From assembly GCA_003168355.1 (NCBI GenBank), contig PMSQ01000071.1, forward strand, positions 118,377 to 182,376: DNA of 64,000 bases, given 5' to 3'. Shown here one piece after another: positions 35,787-45,193 of the stretch (position 1 is its first letter; every line of letters begins with the position of its first letter). The notes under the pieces are model-generated. The model was not told the origin of the DNA and made no database searches. It worked only from the letters and a program-made list of their open reading frames with translations. This stretch comes from Acidobacteriaceae bacterium (lineage in GTDB: Bacteria; Acidobacteriota; Terriglobia; Terriglobales; Acidobacteriaceae). Position numbers and translations under genes: made by a program.

Positions 35787-38009
35787 TCAGTGTGTCTCAT
35801 CCGCACCTGGCGACGCATCCGGCGTATCTACTTTCTGGATCACGGGTCCGGGCACGTCCGTTGTCTGGAATTGTCCCGGATCTTTCCCCGCCATGGCTGT
35901 AGTCATGAAGTTTATCCAGATCGGCAGCGCCGCATGTGCCCCCGTTTCTTTGGCTCCCAGAGTTTTCTTCTCGTCGAATCCCATCCACACGCCGCAAGTC
36001 ATCGCCGGCGAAAATCCCACAAACCAGGCATCCGTGAAATCATTGGTTGTGCCCGTTTTTCCGGCAGCGGGGAAGGGCATTTTCGCGGCCGCGACTCCGG
36101 TCCCGTGCAGCACTACTTCGCGCAGCATCGTGGTCATGATACGCGCCGTGTGTGCGCTGACCACATCCTTCACATCCGGATAATCCTCTTCCAGTACCCG
36201 CCCCTCGTAGTCGGTCACCTTGGTGATGTAGCGAGGGGTCACGCGCACACCGTCGTTGGGGAATACGCTGTACGCCGAAGTCTGCTCCATCAGCGTGATT
36301 TCCGCCGAGCCCAGCGCCACCGGCAGATAGGGCGGCAGCTTCGCCGTAATTCCGAAGCGCTCCGCGTAGTCAATCACGGTCTTGATTCCAACCTTGCTGG
36401 CGAGCTTCAGCGCCGGAATGTTTCGCGATTGTGCCAGAGCGCGCCGCAGCGTAATAATTCCTTCAAACTTTTCGTCATAATTATGCGGTGAATAAGGTCC
36501 GGAACCGGTCTCGAAAGTGACCGGCTCATCCAGAATCGTGTCGTCCGGGCTTCCGCCCCGGTCAATTATCGCGGTATAGACATAGGGCTTGAATGACGAT
36601 CCCACTTGCCGCATTGCCTGGGTTGCACGATCAAATTTCGATTCGCTGAAATCCCGGCCGCCCACCATCGCCTTGATTCCGCCGGTCGCATTATCAATCG
36701 CCACCAGCGCTCCCTGCGCGCCGGAATCCTGCTCCAGACTTACTCGCGCCGCTCCGCTGGCGTTCAGCAACAGTATTCTTACGTAGCAGATGTCTCCGGT
36801 CTGCAGCAGATTCTGGACCTTGCCTTGCGTCCAGGCCACGTCTGCCTGTCCCAGAGCCGCTGCGTAGCGTCCAAACCTGAGTGTCGCAATCCCAACTCCG
36901 GTGGAAGTCACCAGCGCATGAACATATCCGTTGACTTCCGGTTCGTCATCCCAATCAGGATGCGCATACTTGTCGATCGTGCTTCCCTCCGCCAGCACAT
37001 TCTCCAAATTCCCCTTCCATCCATGACGCCGTTCGTATGCCGCCAGACCGTCCAACACCGCCCGGTTTGCGGCTTTTTGCAGATCGACGTCCAGCGATGT
37101 GTAGACTCTCAACCCGCCCTCGTGAACCTGGTCGGCGCCGTACTTGTTTTCCAGATACCGGCGTATCTCTTCCACGAAATACGGCGCCAGTGAATTGGGA
37201 TCGTTTTGCAGATGCAAAACTACGGGCACCAACCGCGCGTCCGCTGCCTGGGATGCTGTAATCTTCCCATCTTCGAGCATGGCATTGATCACGAGATTCC
37301 GCCGCTTCAACGTGCGATCGGGATGGTTGATTGGCGAATAGATTCCCGGACCCTTGGGTAACCCGGCCAGTAGTGCGGCTTCGGCCAGCGTAAGCTTTCG
37401 AGCCGGCTTGCCGAAATAAAACTCCGATGCAGCCTCGAACCCGTATACTCCGTGTCCCAGGAAAATTTGGTTGGCGTACAGCGTGAAAATTTGGGGCTTG
37501 GTGAAGCGCCGTTCAATCTGAACTGCGAGCATCGCCTCCTGTACTTTGCGGTGGAACGAGCGGTCGGGCGAAAGAAACAGATTGCGCGCCAACTGCATGG
37601 TCAGCGTCGATGCACCCTGGACCTTCCCTCCAGACTCAATGTCGCGGTACGCCGCTCCCACGATGCGCCAGAAATTGATTCCGGAATGCCGGTAGAAGTC
37701 CTTGTCCTCGATCGAAACCAGCGCATCCCGCAGCACCGGGGCGAAATCATCGTAGCCTGCAACTACCCGCCGCTGCAGTGCAAACGACCCGATCACCTGC
37801 CCGTGGTCGTCGTACAATTCCGTAATCGAACTCGGGCGGTACGCTTCCAGCGCTTCGACCTGCGGCAAATCCGTGGTGTAAACCAGCAGAAGGCCGACGG
37901 TCGCTCCCACCAGGGCGGAAACCAGCACCAGCAGGCCAAACAACACACGGCCCACCAGCTTCTGTCCACCGATTTCCACCGGCGGAAGATCTTCATAGAG
38001 CGACTTCAT
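35787..38009 (-). CDS. Class A penicillin-binding protein (PBP1A type)
   Basis: A 740-aa bifunctional peptidoglycan synthase. A membrane anchor lies at ~21-43. The GT51 glycosyltransferase has SIEDKDFYRHSG (catalytic E101) and QGASTLTMQLARN. The transpeptidase has S471-SFK, S528-RN and K651-TG motifs, all intact. There is no C-terminal PASTA, but a three-PASTA protein is encoded directly downstream. It probably acts in sidewall elongation; active in the periplasm. Confidence 0.95.
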   Translation of the reverse strand: MKSLYEDLPPVEIGGQKLVGRVLFGLLVLVSALVGATVGLLLVYTTDLPQVEALEAYRPSSITELYDDHGQVIGSFALQRRVVAGYDDFAPVLRDALVSIEDKDFYRHSGINFWRIVGAAYRDIESGGKVQGASTLTMQLARNLFLSPDRSFHRKVQEAMLAVQIERRFTKPQIFTLYANQIFLGHGVYGFEAASEFYFGKPARKLTLAEAALLAGLPKGPGIYSPINHPDRTLKRRNLVINAMLEDGKITASQAADARLVPVVLHLQNDPNSLAPYFVEEIRRYLENKYGADQVHEGGLRVYTSLDVDLQKAANRAVLDGLAAYERRHGWKGNLENVLAEGSTIDKYAHPDWDDEPEVNGYVHALVTSTGVGIATLRFGRYAAALGQADVAWTQGKVQNLLQTGDICYVRILLLNASGAARVSLEQDSGAQGALVAIDNATGGIKAMVGGRDFSESKFDRATQAMRQVGSSFKPYVYTAIIDRGGSPDDTILDEPVTFETGSGPYSPHNYDEKFEGIITLRRALAQSRNIPALKLASKVGIKTVIDYAERFGITAKLPPYLPVALGSAEITLMEQTSAYSVFPNDGVRVTPRYITKVTDYEGRVLEEDYPDVKDVVSAHTARIMTTMLREVVLHGTGVAAAKMPFPAAGKTGTTNDFTDAWFVGFSPAMTCGVWMGFDEKKTLGAKETGAHAALPIWINFMTTAMAGKDPGQFQTTDVPGPVIQKVDTPDASPGADETH

Positions 38010-38076
38010 GGCGAGATGTGTTCAGAATAGCAGGGCGTCACCGGCCCCGGTAGTCGCAATCGCGGGTCTGCAGGTG

Positions 38077-38107
38077 CAAAACAAAACCGCGCGCCTTACG
38101 GCGCGCG
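38077..38107 (-). terminator. Rho-independent terminator after the S41 homologue
   Basis: Read on the minus strand, a perfect 8-bp stem CGCGCGCC/GGCGCGCG with loop GTAA is followed by GTTTTGTTTT, 30 bp beyond the stop codon and before the PBP gene. The two genes are therefore probably separate transcripts. Confidence 0.8.
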
Positions 38108-38136
38108 ATGAACTTGGCGAAAACGTACGAAAAAAA

Positions 38137-39354
38137 TTAGCTCGTCCGGCTCTTCAACACCTCGATGGCCTTGTGCAGTTGATCGTCCTGGGTGCTCTTG
38201 GGTTTCGCCTCGGGTTCCGCAGCAGAGGGTTCCGCTTCGTCTTCATCCTCGGAGATTACGTTGTCCGCTTCATCGGCCACCACTACGTTGGGTGTTACCG
38301 CGGTTTCCTGAATTGCCTTCCCGCTGGGCGAATAGTACTTGGCCACAGAGAGGATCAGCGCTCCGCCGTCGGGCAGATCGATCGTCTTCTGCACCGATCC
38401 GTCGCCGAAGGTCTTGTCGCCCACTACGTCGCCTCGGGCATTCTCCAGAATCGCTGCCGCCACAATCTCAGCCGCACCGGCCGTCCCTTTGTTCACCAAC
38501 ACGGCGACCGGAAGCGAAGTCACTGCCTTCGCCGCATCCGCATTGAACGCTTCTCTTGGGAACTTTTGTCCTTGCAGATAGGTGATCGTCCCGTGGTTCA
38601 GGAAAAGATTGGCCGTGGCAACGCCTTCGCTCTCATCTCCTTCCGATGTGTTCCGCAAATCCAGGACGAACTTCTTCGCCCCAGACTTTTCCAGAGACTT
38701 GATCTTCGCGGCAATCTCCTGCGCCTTGCCCTTGGTCAGGGCGTCCACTTTCACGTAGCCGATGCCGTCTTCGAGCATCTTGTCAGCGACCGGCGGAATG
38801 ATCACGACATCGCGGGCGATCGCCATTTTTTCCGGCTCCGCCTTGCGCGCCCGCACCACCGAAACATTCACCGTCGACCCTGGCGTCCCGGACAGTGCTT
38901 CGCGAATCTCCGGCAGCGACATGTCTCGCGTGCTCTGGCCTTCAATCGATTCGAAGATATCCGTCGCCTCGATCCCCGCCTTCTCCGCAGGCGACCCTGG
39001 CAGCACCGAAACCACATCCGCATATCCAAAACGCTTTGAGACGGTCGCTCCGATCTCGCCTTTGGCCTCCGACTTGTGAGCTTTGAAAGCCTTGTAGGCC
39101 GCAGGCGTCAGGTAGCTGGAGTTCGCATCCAATGACTCCACCAGACCGTGCAACGCTCCGTCTGTAACTTTTGGAATGTTCGGATCTTCCACGTACTCAC
39201 TTTGCACGCGCGACAATACTTCGCTATATACCTGCATCTGCCGGTAGGAGCCGTCGCCCGAGGACGCGTGCACGCCCCCAAAGGAGCCGACTACCACAAA
39301 TAACAATACGGCAAAGGACGAAACCAGGATCGCAGCTTTAATTTTCATGGACAT
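38137..39354 (-). CDS. S41 (C-terminal processing protease) homologue lacking catalytic Ser and Lys
   Basis: A 405-aa exported protein. A membrane or signal helix (~6-25) is followed by a PDZ domain (~100-170: VVSVLPGSPAEKAGIEATD) and the S41 core. Where active enzymes have GSASASE with the nucleophile Ser, this one reads NKGTAGAAEIV. Where they have GxGSVQ with a catalytic Lys (TFGKGSVQ), it reads TFGDGSVQ. Both key residues are thus replaced (Gly or Ala near 293, Asp near 318), and DLRNNPGG is DLRNTSEG. It ends in an acidic tail. It is likely a non-proteolytic scaffold or binding protein. It lies beside PBP1A; its own terminator follows. Confidence 0.88.
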   Translation of the reverse strand: MSMKIKAAILVSSFAVLLFVVVGSFGGVHASSGDGSYRQMQVYSEVLSRVQSEYVEDPNIPKVTDGALHGLVESLDANSSYLTPAAYKAFKAHKSEAKGEIGATVSKRFGYADVVSVLPGSPAEKAGIEATDIFESIEGQSTRDMSLPEIREALSGTPGSTVNVSVVRARKAEPEKMAIARDVVIIPPVADKMLEDGIGYVKVDALTKGKAQEIAAKIKSLEKSGAKKFVLDLRNTSEGDESEGVATANLFLNHGTITYLQGQKFPREAFNADAAKAVTSLPVAVLVNKGTAGAAEIVAAAILENARGDVVGDKTFGDGSVQKTIDLPDGGALILSVAKYYSPSGKAIQETAVTPNVVVADEADNVISEDEDEAEPSAAEPEAKPKSTQDDQLHKAIEVLKSRTS

Positions 39355-39531
39355 CAAATTCTTTCGTTTCCGGAAAGGAGTCGCTTCCTGAGGAACTTCC
39401 CTTCATTATATCTTGTAGATGCCGCTTTTTGTCTCCTGGCTGCCCTTGTTTCGAAGCCCGTCGGTAACTTACGGAATCCGGGTTTCCCATAGGAATTAAG
39501 ACGATCCAGGCCCAGGTTTGTCACCAGCCTC

Positions 39532-41493
39532 CTAAGCGGGCGGCTTGAAGTTCAGCGTGATCGTGCTCTGCACCGATACGGCCCGGCCATTCAGGGTATA
39601 AGGCTTGAAGTGCCAATGCTTCACGGCGTCGATGGCGGCCCTTGCGAACACCAGCGATCCTTGCAGGAACTTCGCGTCCTGCACTGTGCCGTCGCGCCCA
39701 ATTAGCACTTGCAAAACCACGCTGCCCCGCTGCCCGCTAGCTTTTGCCGCGTCCGGGTACGCCGGATCAACCGACTGCGCCAGTAGTCCCCACGCCACGG
39801 ACTCCGGCAGACCCACCGGCTCGATCGATGACATCGCTGCCTCGACCGGCTTGGCCCCGCTGGCTTCCGGAGTCATGGAAGCGATCTGGGACTTCAGGCT
39901 CGATGGAATGCCGGCGGTGCTTGGCGGCGAAACTGCGTGGGGCGCGGAACTCTGCGCCGGCGCCACGACCGGAGGCGGCGGTTGCTGAGCCGCGCCCTGA
40001 GGCGATGGCGCAGTCGGCTGTACCGGTGCCGACTGAACCTGAGCCGCCGCCGGATCAGGCGACGCACTTGCCACGTTTCCCGGTACATCGCCCACGCTCG
40101 TCGTGATCGGATCTTTAACCTGACTCTCCCCCACCTGCGCCTGCCCGCTTTGGCTTTGTCCAGTCGGGCTCGAGCCGGTCTGGTTCTGATCATTGGAGCT
40201 GTTCTGGTTTGCAGCGGTTTGTGCCTGCCCGGCGTCCGCCTCCGTACCCTTTGCCGGTTTCGCCGTTGGATCAATCACCGGAAGCACCCGAATCTGCGAG
40301 GCATCGGTCGTCGCATCCGGAATATTTAGCGGCGTCGGAAGTTTGTACTCGTCGCCCGACTGGCCAAAACTGTCATGCAGTGCCACAGGCTGCGGCAAAG
40401 GGGGCGGCAGTGGGTTCAACCAACTCCTTCCCGCGCGCACAGCGTTCCGATAGAACACCCTCAAACTCAGGCGCGTTCGCGGCACCGCCATCAGGACCAT
40501 ACACACGATCACCAATGCACCCACCAGGAAAGCTCTGCTGCGCTTCGAAGGCGGTTTTTCCGCCGCGCTTTCTTTCGCACCTTCCGACATGTAGGAGAAG
40601 AGAGCGGCTTCAGCGTCCGGCTGCGACTCATTCTTCGTCGGATATTTGCCATCTTCCGCAACCGGGCCCGCTGCTGGCACACCATGGGAAGTCGGTTCCC
40701 CGTACGACAGCAGTTCGTTCGTAGCCGGGGCATCCTCCGCCAGTTGTGGCGCCACTTTCGTCAGCCGGGCTTGGAGCGATGCCCAGCCGGTTAGCGGTTC
40801 CTGGGGTTCAACTGGCTCTGCCGGTTCTGCCGGCGCATCCTGCACCGCGGCGGCCATCGGTTCCAACTCCGTCAGCGCGTCAACCTCCGCGGCGGCGGCG
40901 TGGTCGAGCGACTTCTGAATATCACATTCGGTGTCGAAATGCGCTCCGGGCGCGGAACCTGACGATTGCAGGAATTCTCCTGCACGAAAGCTTTTCTCTG
41001 GTGTCTGGGTCGCGGAAGCGCGTGCCGAACCGGCTCCAGTTGAAGCCGCAGCCGCCAAAGCGGCCATGGCCGGGACCGCTGGTTGGGCAAGCGGTGCTGC
41101 TGGTTGGGGCGTTGCAGGCAGCAATTTTGAGCGCAGCAATTCACATGCGGTGCTCATCGTGTCCCGCACCTGTTCAGCACGAATCGGTTTTACGAGAACT
41201 GAATTGGCTCCCGCCTGCAATGCCTCCGGCAGCCTGGCATCATCGCTCACGATCGCCAAAGTCAGCGGACGCTGGGCCGCCTTCAAATCCCGCGCTGTCT
41301 TCAGCAGGAACGCCGCCTCAGGTTGATCCTCCCAGTCCGTGATCACGATCTGAAACAACTGTGTGGTAACCCTTTCCACCGCATCCACGGCACTCCGGCA
41401 GTACTCTCCCTCGATGCCGAGGTCGGTGAGTACCTGCCAGATCGGCTGGACCATCTCCTCATTCGACGAGAACAAGAGGCAGCGCAAGGGCAT
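39532..41493 (-). CDS. Receiver domain-TonB fusion protein
   Basis: A 653-aa single-pass protein. Residues 1-115 form a CheY-like receiver with acceptor D53, S83 and K102, but the usual acidic pair at the first strand is missing (LLFSSNEEM). A long Ala/Pro/Glu linker leads to one membrane helix (321-337), then a Pro/Gln/Ser-rich periplasmic spacer. The TonB C-terminal domain follows at ~565-653 (AYPDAAKASGQRGSVVLQVL...VKHWHFKPYTLNG). The orientation puts the receiver in the cytoplasm and TonB in the periplasm. It may let a signalling input tune outer membrane transport. No exbB/exbD adjacent. Confidence 0.85.
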   Translation of the reverse strand: MPLRCLLFSSNEEMVQPIWQVLTDLGIEGEYCRSAVDAVERVTTQLFQIVITDWEDQPEAAFLLKTARDLKAAQRPLTLAIVSDDARLPEALQAGANSVLVKPIRAEQVRDTMSTACELLRSKLLPATPQPAAPLAQPAVPAMAALAAAASTGAGSARASATQTPEKSFRAGEFLQSSGSAPGAHFDTECDIQKSLDHAAAAEVDALTELEPMAAAVQDAPAEPAEPVEPQEPLTGWASLQARLTKVAPQLAEDAPATNELLSYGEPTSHGVPAAGPVAEDGKYPTKNESQPDAEAALFSYMSEGAKESAAEKPPSKRSRAFLVGALVIVCMVLMAVPRTRLSLRVFYRNAVRAGRSWLNPLPPPLPQPVALHDSFGQSGDEYKLPTPLNIPDATTDASQIRVLPVIDPTAKPAKGTEADAGQAQTAANQNSSNDQNQTGSSPTGQSQSGQAQVGESQVKDPITTSVGDVPGNVASASPDPAAAQVQSAPVQPTAPSPQGAAQQPPPPVVAPAQSSAPHAVSPPSTAGIPSSLKSQIASMTPEASGAKPVEAAMSSIEPVGLPESVAWGLLAQSVDPAYPDAAKASGQRGSVVLQVLIGRDGTVQDAKFLQGSLVFARAAIDAVKHWHFKPYTLNGRAVSVQSTITLNFKPPA

Positions 41494-41693
41494 ACTATCC
41501 CAGACTAGGCAGCCGCGGTAACTCCGGCAAGTTACCGAGGTGGAATGCTGTTCCGCACATAAATTAACCGAATACCCAGCGGTACATGTCCCTCCGGAGT
41601 GCTGCGTGGCCTCAGCGGGTGCTATTCGATGTTGTCGTTAGGAGAACTCACCCGGCGCGTGCGCTAGAATGCTGGGTCGTTCTCTATTGGCTT

Positions 41694-42851
41694 ATGCAGA
41701 CTGCGGATGTCGTGATCGTCGGTGGGGGAATCGTTGGCTCCAGCATCGCCTACCACCTCACAGCAAGCGGATGCCGCAATGTCCTCGTCATGGAGCGCGA
41801 ATCGGTTCAGGGCAAGGGATCCACCGGTAAGAGCATGGGCGGGGTGCGCGCCCAATTTTCTACTCCCGTCAGCATTCAGATGTCACTCCATTCGATTCCT
41901 TTTTACGCCAGCTTTGAGGAGCGGCTGGGCTATCCTTGTGACTACCGTCCGCAAGGCTATCTGTTCTGCGCCACCACGCACAAACAGATGGCCTATCTGC
42001 AAGCAAACTACGCCCAGCAAGTGAAGATGGGTTTGCAGAACGTGCGCTTGCTGGCGGGCGATGAGATACGCACCCTGTTTCCGCAGTTGCGCGCCGATGA
42101 CATTATCGGCGGAAGCTTCTGCTCCACAGACGGCTTTGTCGACCCCTACAGCGCCATGATCGGATTCATGACCTGGGCCGTCGACCATGGCGCTACGTTG
42201 TGGAAGAATACCGTCGTCACCGGATTCACAAGCGACGCAACCGGGATTGCGTCTGTGGAGACGCCCCGCGGCTCCGTGGCCAGCCGCAACGTAGTAAACT
42301 GCGCCGGCGCCTGGGCCGCGAGCGTGGCCAAGCTCGCTGGTGTCGATTTGCCCGTCGAGCCGCTGCGCCGCATGTTAGTCCCCACGGAGCCGTTTGACGA
42401 GTTTCCGCACTCCGCGCCCATGATCGTCGACATGTCGAACGGATTTCACTTTCGTCCGGAGGGCCGAGGTTTTCTTTTGGCCTGGAACGACCCCGAAGAA
42501 ACGCCCGGCTTCAAGACGGATTTCGACCCGGCCTTTGTCGAGAAGATCCTGACCCGCGCCGCCGACCGCGTCCCCTGCTTTGCCAATCTTCCAGTGAATC
42601 CCAAGCGGGCGTGGGCCGGCCTTTATGAGATGACGCCGGACCATCATCCAATCCTGGGCGAGACTCCGGGCGTGCCCGGGTTTTTCCTCGCCAACGGTTT
42701 CAGCGGACACGGCGTGATGCACGCCCCGGCAACGGGAAAGATTCTCAGCGATTTGATACTTGCCGGGAAGACAGATTTGATCGACGCATCGTTGCTGAGA
42801 TTATCGCGCTTTGTGGAAGGCCGGCTGATTCACGAGACCGCAGTGCTGTGA
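41694..42851 (+). CDS. FAD-dependent amine oxidoreductase (DAO family, sarcosine-oxidase-beta-like)
   Basis: A 385-aa flavoprotein. The N-terminal dinucleotide-binding motif is VVIVGGGIVGSSIAYHL. GKSMGGVRAQFSTP and the C-terminal GLYEMTPDHHPILGETPGVP are typical of the glycine oxidase/sarcosine oxidase beta/proline dehydrogenase branch of DAO. It likely oxidises a secondary or N-methylated amino acid. ATG 41694 starts right before the Rossmann fold. It is 186 bp upstream of a second DAO-type gene, with a repeat block between. Confidence 0.87.
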   Translation: MQTADVVIVGGGIVGSSIAYHLTASGCRNVLVMERESVQGKGSTGKSMGGVRAQFSTPVSIQMSLHSIPFYASFEERLGYPCDYRPQGYLFCATTHKQMAYLQANYAQQVKMGLQNVRLLAGDEIRTLFPQLRADDIIGGSFCSTDGFVDPYSAMIGFMTWAVDHGATLWKNTVVTGFTSDATGIASVETPRGSVASRNVVNCAGAWAASVAKLAGVDLPVEPLRRMLVPTEPFDEFPHSAPMIVDMSNGFHFRPEGRGFLLAWNDPEETPGFKTDFDPAFVEKILTRAADRVPCFANLPVNPKRAWAGLYEMTPDHHPILGETPGVPGFFLANGFSGHGVMHAPATGKILSDLILAGKTDLIDASLLRLSRFVEGRLIHETAVL

Positions 42852-42878
42852 CTGTTGGTGCCGCTATCTGAATCGTTT

Positions 42879-42950
42879 TGAAAGGGCGCGGCTTCAGCCG
42901 TGCCATACAGCGTCTCTTCTAAATTTGGGCTTTAGCCCCTGAGGTTGAAA
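42879..42950. repeat. Hairpin repeat block between the two oxidoreductase genes
   Basis: GGGCGCGGCTTCAGCCGTGCC and a GGGCTTTAGCCCCTGAGG unit follow each other. They resemble the GCGGCTTTAGCCGC unit near 15790 and the block at 27765. Confidence 0.6.
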
Positions 42951-43023
42951 GTTCATCGCTCCATGCGAGCCGCGAGAGTTTCATCAACGAACTCCTGACT
43001 CGGGTCGCAAGAAAGATTCCACG

Positions 43024-43029
43024 TATAAA
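43024..43029 (+). promoter_or_regulatory. Putative -10 (TATAAA) before the second oxidoreductase
   Basis: Ends 8 nt before ATG 43038. The overlapping AAAGG could instead act as a ribosome site, so this is the least clear of the leaderless candidates. Confidence 0.35.
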
Positions 43030-43037
43030 GGCAAAAC

Positions 43038-44333
43038 ATGGGACCGAAGGAACGCAACTACTGGCTCACGACCACGGAATTCCCGAAGATAGAATCCCGG
43101 CCGCTTCCCGACCGCGTGGACGTAGCCGTCCTCGGCGCTGGGTACACGGGACTCTCGGCGGCGCGATCGCTGGCGAAACGCGGCGCAAATGTCGCCGTGC
43201 TCGAAAGCGAAACCATCGGCTGGGGAGCCAGCTCCCGCAACGGCGGCATGGTGCTCACCGGCATGAAGCTGGGCGTGAACCAGCTCATCTCTATGTACGG
43301 ACGCGAACTCACCCGGCGCATGTATGCCGCGTCGCTTGCGACCATCGATTGCGTCGAGCAGATCATCCGCGAAGAAGCCATTGACTGTGACTTCTCACGT
43401 TGTGGACATCTCGAAGTGGCGTGCAAGCGGAAGCATTTCGACGATTACGCGCGGCAGGCGGAAGTGATCGCGCGCGAGTTCGATCACCAACTGCGCGTCG
43501 TACAGAAACATGAGTTGAGCGCTGAAATCGGGTCGACCATCTATTACGGCGGCATGGTCGATGAAGTCAGCGCGGGCGTAAATCCCGCGCGCTATGTCGC
43601 AGGCCTCGGCCGCGCCGCCACAAAAGCCGGCACAGAAATCTTCGAACACACGCGAGTCGAAAGCCTGCAACGCGAACCAAGCCTGGGGGAATCAGGTTGG
43701 AAGATCACGACCTCGCGGGGCGCGCTGTGGGCGCGCCAAGTCTTCGTCGGCACCAGTGGCTACACCGGCAAAGCAACTCCCGCTCTGCGAAAGAAACTCA
43801 TTCCCATCGGCTCGTTCATCATCACGACCGAAGTCCTGCCGGAAGCTTTGGCCCGCGAGCTTAGCCCCCGCGACCGCATGATCTACGACTCGAAGAATTA
43901 TCTTTACTACTACCGCCTCACGCCCGACCGTCGCATGTTGTTCGGCGGCCGCGCCGCATTTTTTCCCGAGAGCGACCAGACCATTCGCCGCAGCGCAGAA
44001 ATCCTGCGCCGCGGCATGATCGACGTCTATCCCCAACTGCGCGACGTTAAGGTTGAATACGTCTGGGGCGGCACGCTCGACTTCGCCTTCGATATCATGC
44101 CCCATGCCGGCCAAATCGACGGCATGTATTACGCCGTCGGCTACGCCGGACACGGCGTCGCCATGGCCACCTATCAAGGTCAGAAGATGGCGGAGTTGAT
44201 TGCCGGAGACAAGCCGGACAATCCCTTCGTCGGCATACAGTTCCCCGGCGCGCCGCTTGGGTTGTATAACGGCAGGCCGTGGTTTTTGCCATTCGCGGGG
44301 GCGTGGTACAAGTTTTTGGATTGGGTGAGCTGA
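43038..44333 (+). CDS. FAD-dependent oxidoreductase similar to gamma-glutamylputrescine oxidase
   Basis: A 431-aa DAO-family enzyme. It starts with the short NYW segment typical of PuuB-like proteins (KERNYWLTTTEFP). The FAD motif VAVLGAGYTGLSAARSLAKRG, GWGASSRNGGMV and the C-terminal GYAGHGVAMATYQGQKMAEL follow. PuuB oxidises gamma-glutamylputrescine; the assignment of substrate is inference. A polyamine-type APC permease is encoded 1.5 kb away, which supports amine use. Confidence 0.87.
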   Translation: MGPKERNYWLTTTEFPKIESRPLPDRVDVAVLGAGYTGLSAARSLAKRGANVAVLESETIGWGASSRNGGMVLTGMKLGVNQLISMYGRELTRRMYAASLATIDCVEQIIREEAIDCDFSRCGHLEVACKRKHFDDYARQAEVIAREFDHQLRVVQKHELSAEIGSTIYYGGMVDEVSAGVNPARYVAGLGRAATKAGTEIFEHTRVESLQREPSLGESGWKITTSRGALWARQVFVGTSGYTGKATPALRKKLIPIGSFIITTEVLPEALARELSPRDRMIYDSKNYLYYYRLTPDRRMLFGGRAAFFPESDQTIRRSAEILRRGMIDVYPQLRDVKVEYVWGGTLDFAFDIMPHAGQIDGMYYAVGYAGHGVAMATYQGQKMAELIAGDKPDNPFVGIQFPGAPLGLYNGRPWFLPFAGAWYKFLDWVS

Positions 44334-44428
44334 AGCCCTGTGGTGCGTGAGCACTTGGTCGAGCGCATGCATCAACATTTTCTCCAGGAAAATTATGGGA
44401 TAGCGTAGTCCTCTTGCGCCGCTTGAGA

Positions 44429-45049
44429 ATGGCCCATGGAATGGATCAAGGAAGGAAAACAAAAGAATGTCATCCTGACTGGTATTATCCGGTTCAGGGG
44501 ATGCGAGCCCTCGTCCTCGGCACCTTTCCCCCGCATAGCGCAAAATGGGACTACAAATTTTATTACCCCAACAGTCAGAATCGCTTTTGGCAGGTCATGG
44601 CTAAAATTGCGAATACCGAATTGTCTCTAAATAAAGGGCTACAAGCTGTTGAGGAACGAAAAAGGCTGATGACACAACTTAAAGTAGGGGTACAAAATAT
44701 TGGTAAGACTATATTGCGCGACGGTGTGAGTTCAGCAGACAACGACATTGAAATCATAGAATCTCAAGACATTCTCGGGATCATCAATGAAAACGACTCA
44801 CTTCAGTCAATTCTCCTCACTGGGTATTCCGGCAAGACAAGTACATACCGCTCGTTTGTCAAATACCTTACAAAAAATCAGGTTCCGCATAGTCCACTCC
44901 CCGAAAAAGTAAGGGCCGGTTGTGAATTCACCATACAGTTCAAAAGACCCATAACGTGCATTATTGGAAATTCTACTTCGCGGGCTGCCAGAAGGGTTAC
45001 TTGTGAGAGTCTTCTTAAGCAGTTTAAAAGTGCAATTATCAGAAGCTGA
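44429..45049 (+). CDS. Uracil-DNA-glycosylase-like superfamily protein
   Basis: A 206-aa protein. MRALVLGTFPPHSAKWDYKF followed by YYPNSQNRFWQVM resembles the motif A region of the UDG/MUG superfamily. A later strand (CIIGNSTSRAA) may be the second active-site motif. DNA base-excision activity is an inference; such proteins also occur in defence islands. The gene is clearly AT-richer than its neighbours, with codons such as AAA, AAT and ATA frequent, suggesting recent transfer. The start is uncertain (ATG 44429 or 44441). Confidence 0.6.
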   Translation: MAHGMDQGRKTKECHPDWYYPVQGMRALVLGTFPPHSAKWDYKFYYPNSQNRFWQVMAKIANTELSLNKGLQAVEERKRLMTQLKVGVQNIGKTILRDGVSSADNDIEIIESQDILGIINENDSLQSILLTGYSGKTSTYRSFVKYLTKNQVPHSPLPEKVRAGCEFTIQFKRPITCIIGNSTSRAARRVTCESLLKQFKSAIIRS

Positions 45050-45193
45050 GCAAAGATGGGTTATTCGTCTATAGGTACCGGAAGGCCCATGGCAAAGATT
45101 TCGGTTCGTTCAAGCTTCTGCGGCGCAGGCAATATCCCAAGACGTTTGTTCTCGCTGGCCAGCCTGCGCTTGGGCGCAAGCTCTAGAACACGG

